DNA of 64,000 bases from the NCBI RefSeq assembly GCF_003206695.1, contig NZ_PZJN01000009.1, forward strand, positions 1 to 64,000, read 5' to 3'. The position numbers and the translations under genes were made by a program. Each line of letters opens with the position of its first letter. Positions within the stretch are counted from its first letter, which is position 1. Positions 1 to 8,257 of this stretch are shown here, in pieces. The notes under the pieces are model-generated. The model was not told where the DNA came from and did no database searches. It worked only from the letters and a program-made list of their open reading frames with translations. Origin of the DNA: Salinicola halophyticus. GTDB lineage: Bacteria > Pseudomonadota > Gammaproteobacteria > Pseudomonadales > Halomonadaceae.

Positions 1-42
1 TCGCTGGCCCTTTTCGTAGCTCGTAGCTCGTAGCTCGTCGCT
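1..42. repeat. Composite heptamer/hairpin element, copy 1 (cut by window edge)
   Basis: Bases 1-8 (TCGCTGGC) match the right arm of the hairpins at 12.3 kb and 22.3 kb. They are followed by a short T-run and then by heptamers CGTAGCT, CGTAGCT, CGTAGCT, CGTCGCT at 15-42. The last heptamer ends on the first base of the chaB stop-codon complement. The left part of the element lies outside the window. Same hairpin-then-TAGCTCG order as the other two copies. Confidence 0.75.
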
Positions 43-272
43 CAAGACTTCGGATGCCAGTTGCCGTCGTCGCCTTTCTGGTACTTCGCCTCGACCGCCT
101 TCCAGGCCACGGCGTGGGCGGTCTCTTCTCGAGAGCTGCCGCCGCGCCGGTCGCCGGGCTTGTCGTACTCGTCCCAGGCGCTGTTGAACGCTTCCTTGTA
201 GATGGTGCGGGCGTGGGGCGGCAGCACCTTGCGTGCGCTGTCGGGAATGTCGTCGCGAGAATCGTAAGGCAT
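42..272 (-). CDS. chaB: ChaB family protein
   Basis: Small 76-residue acidic/basic cytoplasmic protein of the ChaB family (annotated as putative cation transport regulator, true biochemical role unclear). The start MPYDSRDDIPDSARKVLP and the helix region AQTIYKEAFNSAW-like (here ARTIYKEAFNSAWDEY) are typical of the family, as is the conserved AHAVAWKAVEAKY segment near residues 52-64. Length matches the usual 75-80 residues. The ATG is preceded by a good ribosome binding site (AGGAGAG, about 6 nt upstream). The stop codon abuts a TAGCTCG heptamer array. No chaA antiporter gene is visible nearby, so the inherited name should not be read as function. Confidence 0.88.
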   Translation of the reverse strand: MPYDSRDDIPDSARKVLPPHARTIYKEAFNSAWDEYDKPGDRRGGSSREETAHAVAWKAVEAKYQKGDDGNWHPKS

Positions 273-338
273 GAATGCTCTCCTCGAGCCGGAAATTCAT
301 CCTCAGTGTAGACGCCCGCCGAGCGCCTCAACCACGAT

Positions 339-2267
339 TCAGGATTCGGCCTGGAGCAGCTCCGCCTCCAGCGTTTCCAGCGCCTCTTCCGCCGCCATCC
401 ACTCGCTCTCGAGCTGTTCGACTTCGGCCTGACGCTCGCCCTGTTCGCGAACCAGCCGGGCAAGCTCGTCCTTGCGTCCGGCATCGTAGATATCCGGGTC
501 TGCCAGCTGCGCTTCCAGTGCCGTGAGCGCACTCTGGGCCTTGTCGAGCTTCTTCTCCGCCGTATCGCGCTGTTTGCGCAGCGGCTTCATCTGCTCGCGC
601 CGCTCCGCCGCTGCGCGACGTGCCGCCTTGCGATCGCCACCGTCCGCCGCGCCTTTTTCCTGGCGCGCTTCCTGCTTCAGGTCTCGCCGCAGCTCCAGTT
701 CGCGGGACTTGAGCCACTGATGGTAGTCATCGAGATCGCCATCGAAGGGCTCGACCCGACCTTCGGCGACGCGCCAGAACGTATCCACGCTCGCCCGCAG
801 CAGGTGGCGGTCGTGAGAGACGATGATCACGGCCCCTTCGTACTCGGCCAGCGCCTCGGCCAGCGCCTCGCGCATGTCCAGATCGAGATGGTTGGTCGGC
901 TCGTCCAGCAGCAGCAGGTTGGGCTTTTCCCAGGCCACCAGCGACAGCGCCAGGCGGGCCTTCTCGCCACCGGAGAAGCGCGACACGTCGCCGAACACGT
1001 CGTCGCCACGGAAACCGAATCCGCCCAGGAAATTGCGAATCGAGAGATCACTGGCCGTGGGCGACAGCCGCTGGACATGCATGAACGGCGTGGCGCCGAT
1101 GTCCAGGTGTTCCAACTGATGCTGGGCGTAGTAGCCGACCACCAGATTGTCGCCGGGGACTCGAGTTCCCTCGATCGGGGTCAGATCGCCGATCAGGGTC
1201 TTGATCAGGGTCGATTTACCCGCCCCGTTGGGCCCCAGCAGACCGATTCGCTCGCCGGGCAAAATCGACACCTTCACCCCGTCGAGAATCGTGCGATCGG
1301 GGTATCCCAGCGACACCTGATCCAGCGACAGCAGCGGCGTCGAGGTCTTGTCGGCGCACGGCAGCTGAAAGCGGAACGGCGAATCGACGCGGGCCGCGGC
1401 GATATTCTCCATGCGCTCGAGCATCTTCAGCCGGCTCTGGGCCTGGCGCGCCTTGGTGGCCTGGGCGCGGAAGCGCGCGACGAAACCTTCGATCTCGGCA
1501 CGCCGGGCCTGCTGCTTTTCGTAAGCCGCCTGCTGCTGGGTCTGACGCTCGGCGCGGGCGCGTTCGAAGGCGCTGTAGTGGCCGCGATAGAGCATCAGCT
1601 GGCCTTGATCGATATGCAGGATGTGATCGCAGACCGCATCGAGGAAATCGCGGTCGTGGGAGATCAGCATCAGCGTACCGGGATAGCGCGTCAGCCACTG
1701 CTCCAGCCACAGCAGCGCGTCCAGATCCAGGTGGTTGGTCGGCTCGTCGAGCAGCATGATCTCCGACGGCGTGAATAGCGTCCGCGCCAGGCCCACACGC
1801 ATCCGCCAGCCGCCGGAGAAGTCCGCCAGCGGACGGTAGAGGTCATCCTGTCCGAAGCCCAGCCCGGCCAGCAGCTGCTCGGCGCGGGAGCGCGCGCTGT
1901 AGCCATCGAGCGCCTCGATTTCACCGTGGAGGATGGCCTCGCGCTGCATCTCGCCGTTGGCCTGGGCCTCGGCAAGCGCCGTCTCGGTCTCGCGCAGGCC
2001 GACGTCGCCGTCGAGCACGTACTCCACCAGCGGGCGATCGATGGCCGACACTTCCTGCGCCATGTGCGCGATGCGCTTGCCACCGGCGATCTCCACGCTA
2101 CCCGCATCGGCACCGAGCTCGCCCCGGATCAGCGCAAACAGGCTCGACTTGCCGGCACCGTTGGCGCCGACGATGCCGACTTTCTGCCCCTCGTGCAGCA
2201 CCAGATCGGCACCCGCGAACAGTTGGCGGGTACCGCGTTGCAGGGCGAGTTGGCGGAATGCGATCAT
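339..2267 (-). CDS. ABC-F family ATPase, YheS-like
   Basis: Soluble tandem-ATPase protein of the ABC-F class, 642 residues, with no membrane segments; members act on the ribosome as translation factors. Two complete nucleotide-binding domains are visible: first Walker A GANGAGKS near residues 34-41, signature FSGGW at 150-154 and Walker B MLLDEPTNHLD at 171-181; second Walker A GPNGAGKST near 345, signature FSGGEK and LLLLDEPTNHLD. Between them lies the basic linker (ARFRAQATKARQAQSRLKMLERM) typical of ABC-F proteins, and the C-terminal 100 residues are a charged coiled coil. Length and organisation fit YheS. The ATG has GGAG about 7 nt upstream. Uup or EttA are less likely because of the linker sequence and long C-terminal coil. 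Confidence 0.93.
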   Translation of the reverse strand: MIAFRQLALQRGTRQLFAGADLVLHEGQKVGIVGANGAGKSSLFALIRGELGADAGSVEIAGGKRIAHMAQEVSAIDRPLVEYVLDGDVGLRETETALAEAQANGEMQREAILHGEIEALDGYSARSRAEQLLAGLGFGQDDLYRPLADFSGGWRMRVGLARTLFTPSEIMLLDEPTNHLDLDALLWLEQWLTRYPGTLMLISHDRDFLDAVCDHILHIDQGQLMLYRGHYSAFERARAERQTQQQAAYEKQQARRAEIEGFVARFRAQATKARQAQSRLKMLERMENIAAARVDSPFRFQLPCADKTSTPLLSLDQVSLGYPDRTILDGVKVSILPGERIGLLGPNGAGKSTLIKTLIGDLTPIEGTRVPGDNLVVGYYAQHQLEHLDIGATPFMHVQRLSPTASDLSIRNFLGGFGFRGDDVFGDVSRFSGGEKARLALSLVAWEKPNLLLLDEPTNHLDLDMREALAEALAEYEGAVIIVSHDRHLLRASVDTFWRVAEGRVEPFDGDLDDYHQWLKSRELELRRDLKQEARQEKGAADGGDRKAARRAAAERREQMKPLRKQRDTAEKKLDKAQSALTALEAQLADPDIYDAGRKDELARLVREQGERQAEVEQLESEWMAAEEALETLEAELLQAES

Positions 2268-2334
2268 GCCGGGCTCCAGGGCGCATCGAATGGGCGCTCA
2301 TTCTATCAGCCATCCGCTATCGGCATGGAGAGCG

Positions 2335-2847
2335 ATGTCCACACCCGATGCATTCCCCTCGCTATGGTCCTACGCACTGGACCGCTATGCGCGCCCCGGG
2401 GCTGAAACCCTGTGCCTGACGCTTCAGGACGCGCACGGCTGGGATATCTGCGAACTGCTGTGGATCGCCTGGCTGAGCGAGCAACGCCGCCGCCCCGATC
2501 CAGACGCGGCCGACGCCTTGGCCGACGCGAGAGCCTGGCAGCGAGAGATGACCGTGCCACTGCGCAAACGCCGGCGAGCGTTGAAAAGCGAGGCGCGGCT
2601 GCAACCGCGACTGGAACCGTTGCGGCAGACGCTGAAGCAGGCCGAACTGCAGGCCGAGCGCGAGATGCTGACACGCCTCGAAGCCCTCCCGACACTGGCT
2701 GGCGAACCGGAAACCGGCGTCGAGCTCGCCTTGCGCGCCTGCCGAACGCTCCGAGATATCGACGATGACGCGTACCCCGTGTTACGCGACCTGCTGGCAT
2801 GCTGGCTGATCGATACGTCGGATGCGGAACCAAAATCCAACTGTTAG
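2335..2847 (+). CDS. TIGR02444-type conserved protein
   Basis: Cytoplasmic protein of 170 residues, start chosen at the ATG giving MSTPDAFPSLWSYALDRY. The opening, a short acid-soluble segment followed by LWSYALDRYARPGAETLCLTLQD, is characteristic of the TIGR02444 family found beside ABC-F yheS genes in Pseudomonas and Halomonas. The middle (residues 65-115) is a charged, probably helical/coiled region rich in Arg, Glu and Gln. The open frame extends much further upstream inside the yheS gene, but that part is antisense shadow. Divergent from yheS with only about 67 bp between starts, so the two promoters overlap. Biochemical function is unknown. Confidence 0.8.
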   Translation: MSTPDAFPSLWSYALDRYARPGAETLCLTLQDAHGWDICELLWIAWLSEQRRRPDPDAADALADARAWQREMTVPLRKRRRALKSEARLQPRLEPLRQTLKQAELQAEREMLTRLEALPTLAGEPETGVELALRACRTLRDIDDDAYPVLRDLLACWLIDTSDAEPKSNC

Positions 2848-2933
2848 AGTCACACCACCACAATCCACCCGGTGTTTGAGGCTTCTTTGCAATCCGGCCA
2901 GCATCGGTTTTATCCGTGACCCAAGGAGTTTGC

Positions 2934-3692
2934 ATGAAACGTTTGGTAACCGCCGTCGCCCTCGGCAGCATCATGACCCTGCCACTGACGGCCTTCGCGC
3001 AGGACAAGGTCGACCTCGACAGTGACCAGGCGAAACTCAGCTACAGCATTGGCGCCACGCTCGGTCAGGGTCTATCCAAGGACATCAAGGATCTCGACGT
3101 CGACGCCTTCGCGGCGGCCGTCAAGGATGTCTACGGCGATGATGACCTGCAGATGAGCCAGGACGACATCAGCAGCACGCTGACCCAGTACCAGCAGAAG
3201 AAAGTCTCCGAGCAGAAGGCCGAGCAGAAGAAGGTCGCGGATGAGAACCGCAAGAAGAGCGAAGCCTTCCTGAAGGAGAACGCCAAGAAGGATGGCGTCA
3301 AGACCACCGATTCCGGGCTGCAGTACAAGTCGCTCGAATCCGGTGACGGCAAGTCGCCCTCCGACGACGACACCGTTCGCGTCAACTACGAAGGCACCCT
3401 GCCGGACGGCACCGTCTTCGACAGCTCCTACAAGCGCGGCGAGCCGATCTCGTTCAAGGTCGACCAGGTCATTCCCGGCTGGCAGGAAGCGCTGAAGATG
3501 ATGCACGTCGGCGATACCTGGATGATCACCGTGCCTTCCGACCTGGCCTATGGCCCGGCCGGTACCGGCGGTCCGATCGGCCCCAATCAGGCGCTACAGT
3601 TCAAGGTCGAGCTGCTGGCGATCAACCCCGATGACGGCGCCAAGGACAGCGGCGGCGATGCTGACAGCGACGACTCGGGCAGCAACGACTAA
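2934..3692 (+). CDS. FKBP-type peptidyl-prolyl cis-trans isomerase (FkpA/Mip-like), exported
   Basis: Periplasmic folding catalyst of 252 residues that isomerises proline peptide bonds. Residues 1-22 (MKRLVTAVALGSIMTLPLTAFA) form a Sec signal peptide with an AFA-Q cleavage site. An N-terminal helical dimerisation domain (about 28-115, Lys/Glu/Gln rich) is followed by an FKBP domain (about 130-230) with VRVNYEGTLPDGTVFDSSYKRGEP, FKVDQVIPGWQEAL and the IPSDLAYG-like VPSDLAYGPAG motif. The C terminus is an unusual Asp/Ser/Gly tail ending DDSGSND, consistent with a halophile surface-charge bias. Start chosen at 2934 because AAGGAG lies 7 nt upstream; an upstream GTG/ATG extension would spoil the signal peptide. 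Confidence 0.93.
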   Translation: MKRLVTAVALGSIMTLPLTAFAQDKVDLDSDQAKLSYSIGATLGQGLSKDIKDLDVDAFAAAVKDVYGDDDLQMSQDDISSTLTQYQQKKVSEQKAEQKKVADENRKKSEAFLKENAKKDGVKTTDSGLQYKSLESGDGKSPSDDDTVRVNYEGTLPDGTVFDSSYKRGEPISFKVDQVIPGWQEALKMMHVGDTWMITVPSDLAYGPAGTGGPIGPNQALQFKVELLAINPDDGAKDSGGDADSDDSGSND

Positions 3693-3720
3693 GCACCGCT
3701 AACGAGTCATCCCGCAACAC

Positions 3721-3750
3721 CCGACGCCGACCCATCGTGGTCGGCGTCGG
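3721..3750. terminator. Perfect 12-bp stem-loop between convergent genes
   Basis: CCGACGCCGACC (3721-3732) pairs perfectly with 3739-3750 around a 6-nt loop. No T tract follows on either strand, so it may act as a 3-prime stabilising or Rho-assisted hairpin rather than a classic intrinsic terminator. It sits between the FKBP gene and the convergent gene at 3754. Confidence 0.55.
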
Positions 3751-3753
3751 CAT

Positions 3754-4290
3754 TCACAGGCAGCGCTTGTCGCCCCGCCCCGCCATGGCCGACCCCAGGT
3801 CGTGGCTGTCGAAATCAAACCAGCTCCCTCTCAGACCGTGATCGCTGAGCACCACCACCTGGGCTCGCCAGGCGTCCACGTGAGCACTGCAAAGCCCCAG
3901 GCTGCCCCGCCCGACGAACAACCCATCGCCCTTGTCCTGAAGCGAGAGACGTCTCGATTCCACCGCCATGTCACGCCCGATGAACTGGACCGTCACCGCT
4001 TGCGGCGCGCGCCCATGAACGCGGACTTCGAACGTCAACGTGCCCTCGTCGTCGTGGGCCTGCTGAAGCGCGAACGCCAGCGACGAGTCGATCCCGAGGC
4101 CGGCGTGACAGCCCCCTTCCAGCAGCACGCAGCCCTGCGCCGGCGGATACCAGGTCACGTCACGGGTCGATTCGCGCAGATAGTAGTAATCGAGCAGATA
4201 CCACAGCGCGATCACGATCGTCATCAGCGTGACCCCGATCAGCAGATTGAGCATCCGCGGTCTGGCGGTTTCCTCTTCGTGGGCAGCCAT
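3754..4290 (-). CDS. Single-span membrane-anchored hypothetical protein
   Basis: A protein of 178 residues I do not recognise by name. Residues 1-12 are charged and cytoplasmic, 14-35 (LNLLIGVTLMTIVIALWYLLDY) form one hydrophobic helix, and the rest is predicted periplasmic. The periplasmic part contains three conserved-looking cysteines (QGCVLLEGGCHAG and LCSAHVD) plus a C-terminal RCL, so disulfides are likely. The pattern TFEVRVHGRAPQAVTVQFIGRDMAVES suggests a beta-sandwich domain. Convergent with the FKBP gene and divergent from the AEC transporter. Function unknown. Confidence 0.65.
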   Translation of the reverse strand: MAAHEEETARPRMLNLLIGVTLMTIVIALWYLLDYYYLRESTRDVTWYPPAQGCVLLEGGCHAGLGIDSSLAFALQQAHDDEGTLTFEVRVHGRAPQAVTVQFIGRDMAVESRRLSLQDKGDGLFVGRGSLGLCSAHVDAWRAQVVVLSDHGLRGSWFDFDSHDLGSAMAGRGDKRCL

Positions 4291-4385
4291 GGGCTTCTAG
4301 AGACTCCAAGCGGTGGGCATTAGCCGATAGACTAGCGGGCATAGGCGCTGCAGATCATCACCGAGGCGCTCGACAAGGATGACAC

Positions 4386-5306
4386 ATGAGCGATATCGCG
4401 AACGCCCTGGGCCCACTATTTCTGTTGATTCTGCTCGGCGCGGCGCTGGGCTGGGCGCGCTTCCCCGGCGGCGACTTCTGGCCGCGACTCGAGCGGTTCA
4501 TCTACTACTTGCTGTTCCCCGCGATGCTGGTGGCGACGCTGGCCACCGCCGACGTCAGCCAGGTTCCGGTCTTTCGGCTCGGCGTGACGATGCTCGGCAC
4601 GATGCTGCTGCTGGGCCTGGGGCTTTGGCTGGCGAAGGATCGCCTGCGACTGTCGCCGCCCGCCTTTACCTCGGCCTTCCAGGGCGTGGTGCGCTTCAAT
4701 ACCTACGTCGGCGTCGCCGGCGCCACCGCGCTGCATGGCGCCGAGGGTACCACGACGGCAGCCGTCGCCGTCGCCCTGATGGTGCCGACCGCGAACATCC
4801 TCTGCGTGCTGGCCTTCATCGCCTCCGGCACGCTGGGCAGCGCCAGCCTGGGTCAAAGCGCCATGGCGCTACTGCGAAACCCGCTGATTCTCGCCTGCCT
4901 GATGGGCGTCGGCTTGAACCTCGGCGGCATCGGCCTGCCCGGCTGGAGCGCGGATGCCATCGGCCTGCTCGGCGATGCCGCCCTGCCGCTGGGGCTGGTG
5001 GCGGTGGGCGTGGCGTTGCGTCCCCAGGCGCTGTGGCGCAGCGGCAGGGCGTTCTGGCTGTCGAGCGCCCTCAAGCTGGTCGTCACGCCACTGATCGTGC
5101 TGGCGCTGGCCGCGATCGTCGGACTTCACGGCGCCAATCGCGATATCGCGCTGCTGTTCGCGGCGCTGCCGACCGCCACATCGGCTTATATCCTGGCCCG
5201 TCAGCTGGGGGGCGACGCGGAGTTGATGGCGGCCGTGATTACCGGCCAGACACTGCTGGCCATGGCGACCTTGCCGCTTCTATTGCACGCAGTCGGTGCG
5301 AGTTGA
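4386..5306 (+). CDS. AEC (auxin efflux carrier) family transporter
   Basis: Inner-membrane permease of 306 residues with about ten hydrophobic segments spread across the whole chain and two inverted five-helix halves, as in the AEC/BART superfamily (YfdV, MleP relatives). Diagnostic stretches include FIYYLLFPAMLVATLA near residue 38, FQGVVRFNTYVGVAGATALHG near 98 and the C-terminal LLFAALPTATSAYILARQLGGD. Members export organic acids, auxin-like compounds or malonate; the substrate here cannot be read from sequence. Convergent with the LysR gene at 5499, but a separate small transcription unit appears to lie in the 190-bp gap, so this gene may be monocistronic. Confidence 0.88.
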   Translation: MSDIANALGPLFLLILLGAALGWARFPGGDFWPRLERFIYYLLFPAMLVATLATADVSQVPVFRLGVTMLGTMLLLGLGLWLAKDRLRLSPPAFTSAFQGVVRFNTYVGVAGATALHGAEGTTTAAVAVALMVPTANILCVLAFIASGTLGSASLGQSAMALLRNPLILACLMGVGLNLGGIGLPGWSADAIGLLGDAALPLGLVAVGVALRPQALWRSGRAFWLSSALKLVVTPLIVLALAAIVGLHGANRDIALLFAALPTATSAYILARQLGGDAELMAAVITGQTLLAMATLPLLLHAVGAS

Positions 5307-5350
5307 CCGGCGCAAATAAAAAAGATTCTCGTTACGCTTGCAATCTCAAA

Positions 5351-5365
5351 TGAGAATGATTACCT
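5351..5365 (+). promoter_or_regulatory. Fur-box-like palindrome
   Basis: TGAGAAT-G-ATTACCT fits the 7-1-7 Fur motif TGATAAT-N-ATTATCA at 11 of 14 positions. It overlaps the likely -10 region of a + strand promoter (TTGCAA at 5338-5343 as -35, TACCTT at 5361-5366 as a weak -10, 17-bp spacing), the usual place for Fur repression. No protein gene starts downstream on this strand before the terminator at 5462. Confidence 0.65.
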
Positions 5366-5369
5366 TTAC

Positions 5370-5487
5370 ATCGTGGCGCCGCCAAACGCCACTGATCATC
5401 GCAGCGAATGTCAGGTTCCTGCCCTGATCATCTCCTCATCAAGCTAGTCACGGTCCTTAGTGCCGCCCTGCCCAGGGCGGCTTTTTT
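5370..5487 (+). ncRNA. Candidate Fur-regulated small RNA (about 118 nt)
   Basis: An apparently non-coding transcription unit: Fur-box/promoter at 5338-5366 and a perfect intrinsic terminator at 5462-5487, with no plausible coding frame between. The RNA would fold as a 5-prime hairpin (GTGGCG 5373-5378 with CGCCAC 5387-5392), a weak middle hairpin (TCAGG/CCTGA, about 5411-5427), a C/U-rich single-stranded stretch (TCATCTCCTCATCAAG, about 5429-5444) and the terminator. The single-stranded part is complementary to GAGGAGATGA-type ribosome binding sites, the mode used by RyhB and PrrF. Family membership is inferred from architecture only; I see no primary-sequence match to RyhB or PrrF. The alternative is that the hairpin merely ends the AEC transporter mRNA. 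Confidence 0.5.
5462..5487 (+). terminator. Rho-independent terminator, + strand
   Basis: GCCGCCCT (5462-5469), loop GCCC, AGGGCGGC (5474-5481) then six T (5482-5487). There is no T tract on the minus strand, so it serves + strand transcription, not the convergent LysR gene. Confidence 0.9.
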
Positions 5488-5498
5488 ATGTTCCTGTT

Positions 5499-6434
5499 TC
5501 AGACTCGCGTTTTCTGCCCGAGATCGCGCCCGCTCAGCGCGTCACGCTGCCAGGGTCCGCGACCCTGCAGTCTCTCGCGCAGCAGCTGTGCCAAGGCGTC
5601 GACCGCCGGCTGCGATGCGTTGTCGATCGCCTTTGCAAAATGCAGCCTGGCGATGCAACGGCGTAGCGGTGGCATGCCATCGCTTTCGTCGAGCGCGCGC
5701 ATCGCCGTGGTCACGCGCTCGCGGTCGAGCACGCCGATCGCCATGCCGGTCTCGATCGCCTTCTCCACGGCGTGAATGCTGGTACTGGTGAAGATCGCCC
5801 GCCACGGACGCTGGGCGGCGTCCAATGCCTCGGTCGCCAGATGTCGATAGGGGCACTGCTCGGGGTGCACCGCCAGCGGCACTACCGTTTCTCGATGCAG
5901 CGCGCCCTGCACCGGGCCCGCCCATACCGGGGTGGGATGCCACAGCGTCTCTCCGCCTTCCAGCCCCATCGCATGATCGAGCACGATCGCCAGATCCAGC
6001 TGGCGCTTGCCGAGCGCCCTGGCGAGACGGCCGCTGGTATCGGTGGTGACATCCAGCAGAATTCCCGGATAGCGCGCCATGAACTGCGGCAGCGTGTCAT
6101 CGAGCAGCTCGCGGGCGTAGTCCTCGGGGATCCCCAGGCGTACGCGCCCGCTAAGTCGTTCGCCGTTGAAACGGCTGACCAGGGTGTCGTGAACCCGCAG
6201 CAGTTCCCGCGCTTCACCTAGCAGCACGTCGCCGCTCGAGGTCAACGTAACCCCGCGAGATCCGCGATCGAGCAGGCGCACGTCCAGCTCCGTTTCCAGC
6301 CGCTTCATCTGCATGCTGATCGCGCTCAGCGTGCGATGGCGTACCTCTGCCGTCGCCGCCAGCGACCCCGTCTGCGCCACGACCTGAAACGTGCGCAGGA
6401 GCTCCAGATCCAGCGTGTGGCTGCCTTCAATCAT
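5499..6434 (-). CDS. LysR-family transcriptional regulator
   Basis: DNA-binding regulator of 311 residues. The N-terminal winged HTH covers about residues 8-67 (LDLELLRTFQVVAQTGSLAATAEVRH then MQMKRLETELDVRLLDR), followed by a linker helix and a type-2 periplasmic-binding-like effector domain (GRVRLGIPEDYARELL, DLAIVLDH). Start placed at the ATG giving MIEGSHTLDLELL because the 52-codon upstream extension reads through the operator region and into the divergent gene. It faces the EamA transporter at 6523 head to head, so it probably controls that gene and itself. Inducer unknown. Confidence 0.88.
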   Translation of the reverse strand: MIEGSHTLDLELLRTFQVVAQTGSLAATAEVRHRTLSAISMQMKRLETELDVRLLDRGSRGVTLTSSGDVLLGEARELLRVHDTLVSRFNGERLSGRVRLGIPEDYARELLDDTLPQFMARYPGILLDVTTDTSGRLARALGKRQLDLAIVLDHAMGLEGGETLWHPTPVWAGPVQGALHRETVVPLAVHPEQCPYRHLATEALDAAQRPWRAIFTSTSIHAVEKAIETGMAIGVLDRERVTTAMRALDESDGMPPLRRCIARLHFAKAIDNASQPAVDALAQLLRERLQGRGPWQRDALSGRDLGQKTRV

Positions 6435-6475
6435 ATTGAACTCTGATAGATTTTTATTCGATTCATTGAACTCTG
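6435..6475. promoter_or_regulatory. Direct repeats in the LysR/EamA divergent promoter
   Basis: The 11-mer ATTGAACTCTG occurs at 6435-6445 and again at 6465-6475, exactly 30 bp apart (about three helical turns), with an AT-rich stretch between. This spacing on one face of the helix suits a LysR-type tetramer. The repeats lie between the two divergent starts. Confidence 0.5.
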
Positions 6476-6522
6476 CATAGCGCGCAGACTCAAGCGACTT
6501 CGACCGGACGGGAGGGCTTGGC

Positions 6523-7431
6523 ATGCGCAATCTATCGCTGAACATCGCGCTGATGACGGGGTTCATCATCTGCTGGAGCTCGGGGTTCATCGGCAGCCGA
6601 CTGGCGAGTCAGGCGTCGCTGCCGGCAATGGACCTGTTTGCCTGGCGCTTCGTCATCGCCACGCTGGTCGCCGCGCTATGGTGGTCGCTGAGCCGCCAGC
6701 GCGCGGTGACGCTGAGCAGCTGGCTGCGCGAAATGAGCGTCGGCGCGCTCACCATGGGCGGCTATCTGCTGTTTGTGATGTTGGCCGTCGGGCAGGGAGT
6801 CAGCGCGGGTTCCACGGCACTGGTCACCGCCCAGCAGCCCATCCTGGCAGCGGTGATCGCAACGCTGTGGCTCCGCGAGCAGCTACCCATGGCAGCCTGG
6901 TTCGGTCTGGGAATCGCGGCCAGTGGCGTGGCGCTGTGCGTCGCGGGGGACTGGCAAGGAACGGGCAGCGCCAGCGGCTGGGCCTATGCGCTGCCGCTGC
7001 TGTCGGTGATCAGCGTGACGCTGGGCAGCGTGCTCGCCACCCGACGCCCGTCCGGGCTTGGCATGCCGGCCACGCTGACGGCACAGCTCGGCGCGGCGAG
7101 TCTGGTCTTTCTGATAGCGGCGCTCAGTGACGGCCAGCTGGAAAGCCCCGGTAGCGAATTGATCACCTGGCAGACGCTGGGCTGGCTGGTGGTGCTGTCG
7201 AGCTTCGGTGGCTACGGCTTTTTTACCGTCTGCCTGCGCCGCATGGGTGTCAGCGCCGTGTCCAGCGCCATCTATCTCACCCCGCCGGTCACCTTGCTGT
7301 GGAGTGCCTGGATGTTCGGCGAAGGCGTCGACACCCTGCAGCTGGGCGGCATGGCGCTGGCGCTGGCGGGTGTCCTGCTGACACTGGCCGCCCAGCACCG
7401 GTTCCGACATATCGGCGGCTGGGCGCACTGA
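6523..7431 (+). CDS. EamA/DMT-family transporter
   Basis: Inner-membrane protein of 302 residues with ten predicted helices in two EamA repeats, residues about 5-135 and 150-290. Typical DMT features are the opening ALMTGFIICWSSGFIGSRLA, the end-of-repeat segment ALVTAQQPILAAVIATLWLREQLP and its counterpart SAIYLTPPVTLLWSAWMFGEGVD. Members export metabolites such as amino acids or nucleosides; substrate unknown here. Divergent from a LysR gene that probably regulates it. The ATG is used as start; GGAGGG lies about 8 nt upstream. Confidence 0.88.
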   Translation: MRNLSLNIALMTGFIICWSSGFIGSRLASQASLPAMDLFAWRFVIATLVAALWWSLSRQRAVTLSSWLREMSVGALTMGGYLLFVMLAVGQGVSAGSTALVTAQQPILAAVIATLWLREQLPMAAWFGLGIAASGVALCVAGDWQGTGSASGWAYALPLLSVISVTLGSVLATRRPSGLGMPATLTAQLGAASLVFLIAALSDGQLESPGSELITWQTLGWLVVLSSFGGYGFFTVCLRRMGVSAVSSAIYLTPPVTLLWSAWMFGEGVDTLQLGGMALALAGVLLTLAAQHRFRHIGGWAH

Positions 7432-7449
7432 CTCCGTTCGGCCAGTCGA

Positions 7450-8187
7450 TCAATCGCGGCGGTAGATGAGATCCCAGACGCCATGGCCCAGGCGCTCGCC
7501 GCGCTGCTCGAACTTGGTCAGCGGACGGAAGCCGGGGCGTTCGACGAAGGGCGCCGTTTCCGCCGGGGCGGTATTGACGAATCCCGGCGCCTCGGCCATC
7601 ACCTCCGCCATGAATTCGGCATAGGCCTGCCAGTCGGTCGCCATGTGCAGCTTGCCACCCGGCTGGAGGCGAGAGCGCACCAGTTCGACGAACGGCAGCT
7701 GCACGATACGCCGCTTGTGATGCTTCTTCTTGGGCCACGGATCGGGAAAGAACAGCTGCAGCGTATCGATGCTCGATTCCGGCAGGCAGTCCGCCAGCAC
7801 CGCCAGTGCGTCTTCGCGGTAGACACGCAGGTTGGTCAGCCCGCGCTTGTCCGCTTCGTCCAGCAACTTGCCCACGCCGGGCGCGTGGACCTCGATGCCG
7901 ATGAAATCGGTCTCGGGGTGCGTCTCGGCCTGCTCGACCAGCGACTTGCCCATGCCGAAGCCGATCTCCACCACGCAGGGCGCCCGGCGGCCGAAAAGCT
8001 GCTCGAGATCCTGGCGACCGTCGGCCAGCGTCAGGCCCCATTTGGGCCACACGTCGTTCAGGCCGCGCTCCTGCGCCGCCGTCATGCGACCGGCCCTCAG
8101 TACGTAGCTCTTGATGCCACGACGCACGGGCGTCTCGGGCGTACCTTCGGCGGTGGATTCGGTCTCGGGCGTCGTCTTGTCAGTCAT
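7450..8187 (-). CDS. trmB: tRNA (guanine(46)-N7)-methyltransferase TrmB
   Basis: SAM-dependent enzyme that makes m7G46 in the variable loop of tRNAs; 245 residues, close to E. coli TrmB. The SAM motif [16 protein letters not shown] sits near residue 71, the acidic [13 protein letters not shown] near 97, and the catalytic/tRNA motif [16 protein letters not shown] near 145, which is diagnostic. The first 30 residues are an acidic Thr/Glu-rich extension. It lies downstream of thiS-thiG in the same direction, the order seen in Pseudomonas, with 138 bp of repeat-containing DNA between thiG and trmB. Confidence 0.96.
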   Translation of the reverse strand: MTDKTTPETESTAEGTPETPVRRGIKSYVLRAGRMTAAQERGLNDVWPKWGLTLADGRQDLEQLFGRRAPCVVEIGFGMGKSLVEQAETHPETDFIGIEVHAPGVGKLLDEADKRGLTNLRVYREDALAVLADCLPESSIDTLQLFFPDPWPKKKHHKRRIVQLPFVELVRSRLQPGGKLHMATDWQAYAEFMAEVMAEAPGFVNTAPAETAPFVERPGFRPLTKFEQRGERLGHGVWDLIYRRD

Positions 8188-8257
8188 GCGAAGGCGTCAA
8201 CAGGCAAAGGAAATGGGAGTGGCCGCCGGTCGCCAGCGGGCCTGTTCAAGTCGGTCG

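Noticed and set aside
5462-5481. Bidirectional terminator serving the LysR gene
   Set aside because: No T tract on the minus strand, so it is oriented only for + strand transcription.
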